Positions 7,628 through 13,893 of a DNA stretch of 34,947 nt are shown here, piece by piece. The stretch covers positions 1-34,947 of the forward strand of contig NZ_JAMGBF010000159.1 of assembly GCF_023516615.1 (NCBI RefSeq), given 5' to 3'. Position numbers and translations under genes: made by a program. The DNA comes from Streptomyces panaciradicis. GTDB taxonomy: Bacteria > Actinomycetota > Actinomycetes > Streptomycetales > Streptomycetaceae. The notes beneath the pieces are model-generated. The model was not told the DNA's origin. It worked only from the letters and a program-made list of their open reading frames with translations, and made no database searches. How positions within the stretch are numbered: the stretch's first letter is position 1; every line of letters starts with the position of its first letter.

Positions 7628-7646
7628 AGAGGTGAGCCTAACCTGA
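7628..7646 (-). promoter_or_regulatory. Iron box (IdeR/DmdR-type operator)
   Basis: Read on the minus strand the site is TCAGGTTAGGCTCACCTCT, which agrees with the actinobacterial iron-box consensus TTAGGTTAGGCTCACCTAA at 16 of 19 positions, with all mismatches in the outer bases. It lies immediately upstream of the GTG start of the Suc_Fer-like gene, where binding of Fe2+-loaded DmdR/IdeR would block transcription. Confidence 0.85.
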
Positions 7647-7681
7647 CTTGGCCCGGGGTGGCTTCCCAAGGGGCCGATGTC

Positions 7682-8932
7682 TCACGCACGGCGGGCACTG
7701 AGGACGGCCAGCGCGGCCGTGGCGCAGACGAGCATGGTGGCGCCCATGGACACGGCCGTGACCTGGCCCGGCAGGCTCATGGCGGAAGCGGCGAGGCCGC
7801 CGACGAGGAACTGGAGCAGCCCCTGCAGGGAGGAGGCGGCTCCAGCTGCGGAACCGTGGCTGCCCAGGGCCAGGGAGGTGGCGTTGGCCAGCACGATGCC
7901 GAGCACGGACACCACCAGGAAGAGGCACGCCAGCAGGAACGGGAGTGGGAGGCGGAACACGGCGCAGGCCAGCACGCCGGCGGAGCCGAGGGCCGCCACG
8001 GTCAGGCTGACGCGCAGCAGGGTGTGCTCGTCGGCGACGCGGCCGACGAGCATGCCGCCGACCTGACCGAGCAGCACGATGCCCAGACCGTTGAGGCCGA
8101 AGACGAGACCGAACTGCTGGGCCGTCAGCCCGTAGGCGTCCTGCAGGACGAACGACGATCCCGAGATGTAGGCGAACACCGCGGCGAACATCAGCGCCGC
8201 GGCGAGCACGTACCGCATGTACTGCAGGTCGGTGGCCAGCGTCCGGAAGGTCCGCAGCGTGGCACGCAGGTGGGCCGGCGCCCGGTGTGCGTCCGGCAGC
8301 GACTCGGGCAGCGCGAAGACGACCGCGAGCAGGAGGACGGCGCCGACGGCGGCGAGCACCAGGAACACCGCGCGCCAGGTGGCGAGCGTCAGGAGCTGGC
8401 CGCCGATGACGGGTGCCATGACCGGGGCGACGCCGTTGACGACCATGAGGGTGGAGAAGAACCGGGTCATGGCGGTGCCGGAGAACAGGTCCCGCACGAT
8501 GGCCCGGGCCAGGACCGTGCCCGCCGCCGCGCCGAGCGACTGCAGGATCCGGCCGGCGATCAGCCAGCCGACGGAGGGCGCCAGCGCGCACCACAGCGAT
8601 CCCGCCAGGTACAACGCCATACCGGCCAGCAGCGGGCGGCGCCTGCCCCACGCGTCCGACAGCGGACCGACGACCACCTGGAAGAGGGCCAGGCCGACGA
8701 CGAACGCCGTGAGGGTCATCTGGACCAGCGGTGCGCTGGTGTGCAGTTGGTCGGCCATGCGGGGCATGGCGGGCAGGTACATGTCGATCGTGAGAGCACC
8801 GAAGGCGCTCAACGCGCCGAGGATCAGCGCCAGTCGCGCGCGCCGCGGCGGATCCGCCACCGGTTCGAGAACGCCGGAGCCCCTGGCCGCGGCGATCGTC
8901 AACCGGTCTCCTTCGTCGTTGGTTATGGACAT
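7682..8932 (-). CDS. Bcr/CflA-family MFS drug efflux transporter
   Basis: A 416-residue proton-coupled exporter with 12 predicted membrane helices. The opening LSAFGALTIDMYLPAMP and the loop GPLSDAWGRRRPLL (MFS motif A) are characteristic of Bcr/CflA pumps, which export bicyclomycin, chloramphenicol and similar compounds; specificity is unknown here. The ATG at 8932 lies only two bases from the palindrome at 8935-8952. A TTG ten codons downstream (8902) has a perfect AAGGAG five bases ahead and is a credible alternative start, leaving room for a leader. It is divergent from a MarR regulator, the classic layout for a substrate-inducible pump. Confidence 0.9.
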   Translation of the reverse strand: MSITNDEGDRLTIAAARGSGVLEPVADPPRRARLALILGALSAFGALTIDMYLPAMPRMADQLHTSAPLVQMTLTAFVVGLALFQVVVGPLSDAWGRRRPLLAGMALYLAGSLWCALAPSVGWLIAGRILQSLGAAAGTVLARAIVRDLFSGTAMTRFFSTLMVVNGVAPVMAPVIGGQLLTLATWRAVFLVLAAVGAVLLLAVVFALPESLPDAHRAPAHLRATLRTFRTLATDLQYMRYVLAAALMFAAVFAYISGSSFVLQDAYGLTAQQFGLVFGLNGLGIVLLGQVGGMLVGRVADEHTLLRVSLTVAALGSAGVLACAVFRLPLPFLLACLFLVVSVLGIVLANATSLALGSHGSAAGAASSLQGLLQFLVGGLAASAMSLPGQVTAVSMGATMLVCATAALAVLSARRA

Positions 8933-8934
8933 AT

Positions 8935-8952
8935 AATTATGATGACATAATT
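8935..8952. promoter_or_regulatory. MarR-type operator palindrome
   Basis: AATTATG (8935-8941) and CATAATT (8946-8952) form a perfect 7-bp inverted repeat around ATGA, in the 35-bp gap between the divergent efflux and MarR genes. It is strikingly AT-rich for this genome. Its position would cover both promoters, so it is the probable binding site of the MarR protein encoded at 8968-9432. Confidence 0.75.
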
Positions 8953-8967
8953 CAGTAGGATGGCGCC

Positions 8968-9432
8968 ATGCCCCGCGACACAGAAGACGCCATCGGTACG
9001 GACGTCGGCGGTCCGCTCGCCGACCTCGCCGACCTGATCCTCAACGTCGGCCGGCTGGTGCGCGCCCGGACTCCGGAAGGGCCGGACGTGGTGACGCTGA
9101 CCGAGACCGAGCGGCAGGTGATGCGCGTCGTCGACCTGTACCCCGGAGCCGCGCCCAGCGAGATCGCCCGCCGCACCCGGCTGCAGCGCACCAACGTCAG
9201 CACGGCGCTGCGCAGCCTCGAGGGCAAGGGGATGGTGTCACGCGCCGCCACCGAGGGCCGCGGCGTCGCCGTGCGCGCGACCGAGCGCGCCGCGGCCAAC
9301 CTCCGGGTGCTGCACGCCGCCTGGGCACAGGAACTCGCCGCCATCCTGGGCGACGACCTCGACACGGTCCGGCAGTGCACCCAGCTGCTCAGCCGCCTGG
9401 AACAGCGGCTGACCGCCGACGACCAGACCTGA
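8968..9432 (+). CDS. MarR-family transcriptional regulator
   Basis: A 154-residue regulator with a central winged helix-turn-helix (about residues 45-105): LTETERQVMRVVDLYPGAAPSEIA, recognition helix RTNVSTALRSLEGKGMV, then a wing with RAATEGRG. Helices at both ends would form the dimer interface. TAGGAT lies six bases before the ATG; it may be a -10 element of a leaderless transcript or supply an AGGA ribosome site. Family precedent suggests repression of itself and of the divergent pump until a ligand binds. Confidence 0.9.
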   Translation: MPRDTEDAIGTDVGGPLADLADLILNVGRLVRARTPEGPDVVTLTETERQVMRVVDLYPGAAPSEIARRTRLQRTNVSTALRSLEGKGMVSRAATEGRGVAVRATERAAANLRVLHAAWAQELAAILGDDLDTVRQCTQLLSRLEQRLTADDQT

Positions 9433-9446
9433 CCTGGCCAGCGAAC

Positions 9447-9470
9447 CCCCGGCGCCGAGCGGAGCCGGGG
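9447..9470. terminator. Hairpin between convergent marR-like and citrate synthase genes
   Basis: CCCCGGC (9447-9453) pairs with GCCGGGG (9464-9470) over a 10-base loop. It lies 15 bases after the MarR stop and 50 bases from the citrate synthase stop at 9520, so it can serve both directions. No T-tract. Confidence 0.5.
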
Positions 9471-9519
9471 CGCGGTGTGTCATCCGCCTCTGACGACCGC
9501 GAACCTCATGCCGGGGTGA

Positions 9520-10779
9520 TCAGTACTCCGGGAGGGGCTGGGGCGGCTTCGGACCCACGTAGCGCCCGCTCGGGCGCATGCGCAGCGGGCGCTCCCCGTA
9601 CTCCTCCAGGGCATGCGCGATCCAGCCCGCCGTACGGGCCACGGCGAAGACGGTCTCGCCGGCGGTGGCGGGCATGCCGCAGGAGGCCGTCAGCACGGCG
9701 AGGGCCAGGTCGACGTTGGCGTGCAGCGGGGTGTGACGGGCGGTGGTGGCGACGATGTCGCGGGCCGCGGCGAGCGCGGGAGCGGCGTTCGGGATCTCCT
9801 CCAGGAGGCCGAACAGGACACGCGCGCGGGGGTCCTCGCCGGTGTAGAGGCGGTGGCCGAGGCCGGGGATGCGGCGGCCGGCCCGCAGCTCCTCGGCGAT
9901 CACCGGACCCGCGTCGCCCTCGTCGAGCACATCCATCAGCAGCCGGTGCGCCAGCCCGCTGGACGCTCCGTGCAGAGGGCCCTCCAGCACGCCCAGCCCT
10001 GCGGAGACGGCCGCGTAGGCGTGCGCGCGGGCCGAGGCTGCGACGCGGACGGCGAGGGTCGAGGCGGCGAGGTCATGGTCGACGAGGAGGGCGAGCGCGG
10101 TGTCGAGAGCGCGCAGCGAGGCTTCGTCGGCGTCCCGGCCGCTGAGCCGTGACCACAGGCGCTGCGCCAGCGGGCCCTCGTCGTGGCGGTAGGTCCCACG
10201 CTGCGGCAGGGCGGCGACCAGGGTGGGGATCAGGGTGCGCGCGGTGCCGAGCACGGCTTCCTCGGACAGGTCGAAACGCAGCGGGTCCGCCGTGCCGGCG
10301 GCGATCGCGGCGACCCTCAACCGGTCCGTGGGGCTGGTGTGTTCGGGCAGGCCGTCGACGGCGCGGCGGGCCACGACGACGGCGGCCTCGGGTGCGGTGA
10401 AGGTCGTTCCCGGTCGCATGCCGCCGGTCCACAGCCACTCCGCGACCTCTTCGTAGGAGTGGCGCGTGGCGAGTTCGGTGGCGTCCACGCCCCGGAAGTA
10501 GTAGCGGTCCTCCTCGATGAGCGTGATGCGGGTCCGGACGGACAGTTCACCGCCGGAGCCCGGATTCCCGCTGCTCTCCCGCCTGTTGCGCCGGGCGAGT
10601 GCCTCCACTTCCCGGGCGTCGAAGGTGCTGCCCCGGCCGCCCGGCACGCGCCGGCTGCTGAGCTGGCCGCGGCTCACGTACGCGTACACGGTCTCGGGCT
10701 TCACGCCGAGGAGTTCGGCGGCTTCCTTGGTGGTCAGCCGCCGTTCCGTGGAGGCGGGGGAGGGGTCTTGATCGCGCAT
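9520..10779 (-). CDS. Citrate synthase homologue with N-terminal helix-turn-helix domain
   Basis: A 419-residue two-part protein. Residues 13-64 read as an excisionase/MerR-like helix-turn-helix (RLTTKEAAELLGVKPETVYAYVSRGQL), the type that binds DNA. Residues 80-415 are a citrate synthase fold with the catalytic triad present: H270 in GPLHGASS, H309 in GLGHRLY and D357 in HANVDLA. It should condense an acyl-CoA with oxaloacetate, if active. The start is the ATG at 10779; an in-frame extension to 10854 would run across the AT-rich promoter gap with 25 residues of unlikely sequence. It is divergent from a second citrate synthase, and the DNA between them carries palindromes that its own HTH might bind. 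Confidence 0.88.
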   Translation of the reverse strand: MRDQDPSPASTERRLTTKEAAELLGVKPETVYAYVSRGQLSSRRVPGGRGSTFDAREVEALARRNRRESSGNPGSGGELSVRTRITLIEEDRYYFRGVDATELATRHSYEEVAEWLWTGGMRPGTTFTAPEAAVVVARRAVDGLPEHTSPTDRLRVAAIAAGTADPLRFDLSEEAVLGTARTLIPTLVAALPQRGTYRHDEGPLAQRLWSRLSGRDADEASLRALDTALALLVDHDLAASTLAVRVAASARAHAYAAVSAGLGVLEGPLHGASSGLAHRLLMDVLDEGDAGPVIAEELRAGRRIPGLGHRLYTGEDPRARVLFGLLEEIPNAAPALAAARDIVATTARHTPLHANVDLALAVLTASCGMPATAGETVFAVARTAGWIAHALEEYGERPLRMRPSGRYVGPKPPQPLPEY

Positions 10780-10819
10780 GGGGTCACCGTATCCGCCTAG
10801 CGACACATGGATGAGTGAG

Positions 10820-10851
10820 ATTGATTCAATCAATATTGACAGCAATATAAT
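10820..10851 (+). promoter_or_regulatory. AT-rich divergent promoter with long-spacer sigma-70 boxes and palindromes
   Basis: TTGATT (10821-10826) and a perfect TATAAT (10846-10851) are separated by 19 bases, pointing toward the citrate synthase at 10890. Inside the spacer is the 10-bp palindrome TCAATATTGA (10830-10839), near its centre. A second dyad, ATTGATT-C-AATCAAT (10820-10834), overlaps the -35 box. Bases 10811-10860 are only about one-third G+C. Long spacers with a central dyad are known for MerR-regulated promoters. Confidence 0.6.
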
Positions 10852-10889
10852 CAAGCATGGACAGTCGAATCAAGTTCAGGGAGGTAATC

Positions 10890-12056
10890 ATGTCCGTCAA
10901 CAGGTCAGTAGCCGCGCCCATCGAGGTACCGCGAGGACTCGCCGGTGTCGTCGTCACCGACACCGCGATCGGAGACGTGCGGGGGCTCGAGGGCTTCTAC
11001 CACTACCGGCAGTACTCGGCCGTGGAGCTCGCCCGGACCCGCGGCTTCGAGGACGTCTGGCACCTCATGATCCACGGTGAACTGCCGGACGCGGCGCGGC
11101 GGGCGGACTTCGTCGGCGAGACGGCGGCCCTGCGACGACTGCCCGACGAGGTGCGGGCGGTGCTGCCCGCGATCGCGGCGGCGAGCGGTGCCTCGGGGCC
11201 GCTGGCCGGCATGCGCACCGCGCTCTCCTTGCTCGGCGCGGCCAAGGGCTTCCGGCCGGTGTACGACATCGGCGCGGACGAACGACGCCGGGACACCCTC
11301 GTCGCGGCCGCCGCCGTACCGACCCTCCTCGCCGCACTGCATCGGCTGGGGCGGGGCCTGGAACCGGTGGAACCGCGCGAAGACCTTCCCTACGCGGCCA
11401 ACTACCTCTACATGGTCACGGGTTCGGAACCTGAACCGCGCCGGGCCCGGGCGATCGAGCAATACTTGATTTCAACCATTGATCACGGATTCAATGCGTC
11501 AACCTTCACGGCGCGTGTCATCGCGTCCACCGGAGCGGACGTGGCGGCATGTCTGGTGGGCGCGGTGGGAGCACTGTCCGGGCCTCTGCACGGCGGTGCG
11601 CCCAGCCGGGCCCTGGACACCCTGGACGCCATCGGCAGCCCTGACCGCATCGACTCCTGGATCCGCGCACGCGTCCTCGCCGGCGACCGCATCATGGGCT
11701 TCGGCCACGCGATCTACCGCACGGAGGACCCCCGCTCCCGGATGCTCCGGGAGGTCGCCCAGAGCTTCGGCGGACCGCGGGTCGACTTCGCCGTGGAGGT
11801 CGAGCGGCAGGTGGAGGCGATCCTGGCGGAACTGAAGCCCGGCCGCGAACTCCACACGAACGTCGAGTTCTACGCGGGCGTGGTCATGGAACTGTGCGGC
11901 CTGCCCCGCGAGATGTTCACCCCGACGTTCGCGGCGGCCCGCATGGTGGGCTGGAGCGCCAACATCCTGGAACAGGCGGAGGACCGGAAGATCATCAGGC
12001 CGGTGGCGCGGTATGTGGGGCCCGAACCGGCTGTCGGGGCGCCGGCGAGGGCCTGA
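10890..12056 (+). CDS. Citrate synthase family protein (citrate synthase 2 type)
   Basis: A 388-residue citrate synthase homologue without a DNA-binding domain. Substrate-binding and catalytic positions read H234 (GPLHGGAPS), H273 (GFGHAIY) and E326 in TNVEFYAG, where most citrate synthases have Asp. The same Asp-to-Glu change occurs, to my recollection, in the actinobacterial citrate synthase 2 group, so activity is not excluded. I use the ATG at 10890 because GGGAGGT stands just upstream; an ATG at 10857 would add 11 residues near the predicted transcription start. A patch at 11461-11500 coding for QYLISTIDHGFNAS is only 37.5% G+C (15 of 40 bases) and uses rare codons. It is followed by a hairpin at 12064-12094. 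Confidence 0.88.
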   Translation: MSVNRSVAAPIEVPRGLAGVVVTDTAIGDVRGLEGFYHYRQYSAVELARTRGFEDVWHLMIHGELPDAARRADFVGETAALRRLPDEVRAVLPAIAAASGASGPLAGMRTALSLLGAAKGFRPVYDIGADERRRDTLVAAAAVPTLLAALHRLGRGLEPVEPREDLPYAANYLYMVTGSEPEPRRARAIEQYLISTIDHGFNASTFTARVIASTGADVAACLVGAVGALSGPLHGGAPSRALDTLDAIGSPDRIDSWIRARVLAGDRIMGFGHAIYRTEDPRSRMLREVAQSFGGPRVDFAVEVERQVEAILAELKPGRELHTNVEFYAGVVMELCGLPREMFTPTFAAARMVGWSANILEQAEDRKIIRPVARYVGPEPAVGAPARA

Positions 12057-12063
12057 CACGCCG

Positions 12064-12094
12064 ACGGCCCATGCCCCGCAGTGACGCGGGCCGT
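12064..12094. terminator. Hairpin after citrate synthase 2
   Basis: ACGGCCC (12064-12070) pairs with GGGCCGT (12088-12094). An alternative inner stem pairs CCCGC (12075-12079) with GCGGG (12086-12090). It lies between the convergent citrate synthase stop and the small gene ending at 12108. Confidence 0.5.
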
Positions 12095-12107
12095 GGCGCG
12101 GAGGGGA

Positions 12108-12344
12108 TCACGCGTCGGGGATGTCCGCCTTCGCTCGGATCAGGGTTTCCCTGCTGACGATCACGATGCGCTCATAGTCGGCCCGCTCGGCACCCGCGGG
12201 CAGTTCGGAATCGAGCAGCTCAGTGGCCTCCGTCCCGATGACCGCATAGTTTCCGTCGACCAACTCGAAGATGTCGGGGCAGGTCTGGCCAGTCTGACTG
12301 CCCCGCTCTTGGGGCGAGGCGCCGATCCGTCGTTTGATTGCCAT
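12108..12344 (-). CDS. Small protein of unknown function, paralogue of the next gene
   Basis: A 78-residue soluble acidic protein whose function I do not recognise. The ATG at 12344 has GAAAGG nine bases ahead. It shares with the 79-residue product of 12499-12738 the blocks CPDIFEL.DG, AVIGT, a LP.(G/D)A segment, RADYERIV, (S/T)RETLI and the identical C-terminus AKADIPDA. There is no signal peptide or membrane segment and only one cysteine. Conservation through the last residue suggests the C-terminus matters. Proteins of this type seem to me restricted to streptomycetes and relatives; that needs a database search. Confidence 0.8.
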   Translation of the reverse strand: MAIKRRIGASPQERGSQTGQTCPDIFELVDGNYAVIGTEATELLDSELPAGAERADYERIVIVSRETLIRAKADIPDA

Positions 12345-12390
12345 GGTCTCGGCCTTTCGTGCTGTGACCCTGAATTCAGGGCGCTGCAGC

Positions 12391-12430
12391 CCGCGGGCGC
12401 ACGGCGCAGGGAAGCGCCAGGCGCCCGCGG
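12391..12430 (-). terminator. Extended hairpin between the two small paralogues
   Basis: CCGCGGGCGC (12391-12400) pairs perfectly with GCGCCCGCGG (12421-12430). Inside, GGCGC (12403-12407) pairs with GCGCC (12414-12418) around AGGGAA, separated from the outer stem by a 2x2 internal loop. It lies about 70-110 bases past the stop of the 12499-12738 gene and before the start of the 12108-12344 gene. It may terminate or attenuate readthrough. No T-tract. Confidence 0.6.
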
Positions 12431-12498
12431 ACGGCAGCGTGCGAACGAGGCAGGCTGACGAGGGCGTCGAGCTGTTCCGAGTGAGGGATGTCCCTGGA

Positions 12499-12738
12499 CT
12501 AGGCGTCGGGGATGTCAGCCTTGGCGTGGATGAGAGTCTCGCGAGTGACGACGACGATGCGCTCGTAGTCGGCTCTGGACGCGTCTGCGGGAAGCATGAC
12601 GTCGAGTTCTTCGGTGAGGTCTGTGCCGATGACAGCGAACCTTCCGTCGGACAGCTCGAAGATGTCGGGGCAATTGGCACCTGTCGCGCTTCCGCGGGCG
12701 CTCGGCGGCGTACCGATCCGACGGATGATGTGGCTCAC
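12499..12738 (-). CDS. Small protein of unknown function, tandem paralogue
   Basis: A 79-residue protein starting at a GTG (12738), with AAAGGA somewhat far upstream (about 11 bases). It carries the same blocks as its neighbour (CPDIFELSDG, AVIGTD, LPADASRADYERIVVV, TRETLIHAKADIPDA), so the pair arose by tandem duplication. The N-terminal 10-20 residues are basic and more variable (IIRRIGTPPSARGSATG versus IKRRIGASPQERGSQTG). Function unknown. It lies downstream of the DUF6082-type gene on the same strand, 274 bases away. Confidence 0.8.
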   Translation of the reverse strand: MSHIIRRIGTPPSARGSATGANCPDIFELSDGRFAVIGTDLTEELDVMLPADASRADYERIVVVTRETLIHAKADIPDA

Positions 12739-12798
12739 TGTTCTGATGTTCCTTTTGTTGGTTTCGAGGCGGTGCGCCCTGATGCAGCGCGGTGCGAT

Positions 12799-12816
12799 GC
12801 GGCCCGGTGGGGCCGC
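12799..12816. other. GC-rich hairpin between the DUF6082-type gene and the small genes
   Basis: GCGGCCC (12799-12805) pairs perfectly with GGGCCGC (12810-12816) around a GGTG loop. It lies some 60 bases upstream of the GTG at 12738 and about 200 bases past the DUF6082-type stop. It could end that transcript or sit in the leader of the small gene. The rest of the gap shows no gene. Confidence 0.45.
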
Positions 12817-13012
12817 GGCCTCGACAACCGGGCAGCATGAATGACGGTTCGGCGGGGATCGACCCGTGCCGCAGGATGCGCAGTAGTCAACCTTGTTGGC
12901 ACCTGGGCAAACGCGGAGGTTACAGGTTCGTTATTCGCCCATTCGCGTGATGCTCTCAGAGCGGTGGCTCGCGGGTCGTCCATGCCGCCCTGGTAGGGCC
13001 GCATGGGTGGGC

Positions 13013-13570
13013 TTACTCGGACGGCGGCTCTCCGACCACCCACCACTCGTCGATGTCGGTTTCCTCCAACTGGACCAGAAGGTCGTCCACCATCCGTCCG
13101 AGCCTGGCCTCCTCGGAGGTGTCGATCAGCGTCGCCCGGTGGGGGCGTGTCGAGTACCAGTACTCACGGAAGACGGGAATCTGGAGCATGCTCCTGGCGA
13201 ACCCGAAGAACTCCTCACGGGTCATGTTGCCCATGCGGTAGTAGCAGAGAGCGTTGGTGTAGAGCGCGTTGGCGAAGAGGAACTGGCGCTGCTTGCGGGG
13301 CGGCACCGTCCCGTTGTACGCGTCCAGCACTTCGGCCAGGTCCGGGTCGTCCATGGCCTTGCTCAGCAACTCCCAGTGCAGGCGCTGTTGGTGGGCGAAA
13401 TTGGTCTGGCGCTGGGCAAGCGAGGCATGTTCCAGGTGTTCGATCCGTGTGCGCAAGGCCTTGAGTGCCGGTCGCTGCGCGGCCAGGGCGACGGCGGCGC
13501 CCGCTGCCAGGCCGACGCCGGCCGAGGCGGCGGCGCTCAGCCTCCGAAGGCCCGAGCTCTGTGTGCCCAT
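13013..13570 (-). CDS. DUF6082-type membrane-anchored protein
   Basis: A 185-residue protein that I match from memory to the DUF6082 family of actinomycetes; no function is established. An Ala/Gly/Val-rich hydrophobic segment at about residues 9-27 probably anchors it. A helical region follows (RTRIEHLEHASLAQRQTNF), then the conserved core LHWELLSKAMDDPDLAEVLD, RQFLFANALYTNALCYYRMG and the acidic C-terminus DEWWVVGEPPSE. The ATG at 13570 has GGGGG ahead; the open frame continues to 13783 but the extra 71 residues look non-coding. It is divergent from the CobW gene at 13894. Confidence 0.75.
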   Translation of the reverse strand: MGTQSSGLRRLSAAASAGVGLAAGAAVALAAQRPALKALRTRIEHLEHASLAQRQTNFAHQQRLHWELLSKAMDDPDLAEVLDAYNGTVPPRKQRQFLFANALYTNALCYYRMGNMTREEFFGFARSMLQIPVFREYWYSTRPHRATLIDTSEEARLGRMVDDLLVQLEETDIDEWWVVGEPPSE

Positions 13571-13893
13571 GTCAACTACCCCCGATTCAGGCGGCCGTTC
13601 CGCCGGTCGTCGGGGTGCGGGTCGACTGGTGGGGACCGGCGAGCGGTGGGCGGCGCTTGCCGTCTCCCAGGGTGCCGAGCGGCTCTGATCGGCAGGGAGG
13701 CGGAGAGGAAGCGCGCGGAGGGAAGCGAGGGTCGCACACTCCGGCGCCTTCCCAGACGTCTGCCCCGCCGACGCTGCTAACAATCGTTCACTTCGCGGTG
13801 ATTATTCCGGCTCGTATCCTGGTCCGGCAGTCACAGCTCGTACGTGTGCCGAGATCACGCTCCGGCGCACAGCAGCGCGAAAGAGGTCGCACG
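13571..13893. other. 323-bp divergent intergenic region
   Basis: No gene is supported here. It holds the 10-bp palindrome CAGACGTCTG (13753-13762), an AT-richer patch around 13778-13808 and a possible -10 element TATCCT at 13815-13820 facing the CobW gene, though no convincing -35 box. An imperfect dyad (TCAC 13788-13791, GTGA 13798-13801) sits upstream of it. Confidence 0.4.

Noticed and set aside
12596..12844. Open frames on the plus strand across the small paralogues
   Set aside because: They are antisense shadows of the better supported minus-strand genes, which show conservation between the two copies.
13778..13808. Possible Zur box upstream of the CobW gene
   Set aside because: Only the TCAC/GTGA core pairs; the flanks mismatch and the spacing does not fit the Zur consensus as I know it.
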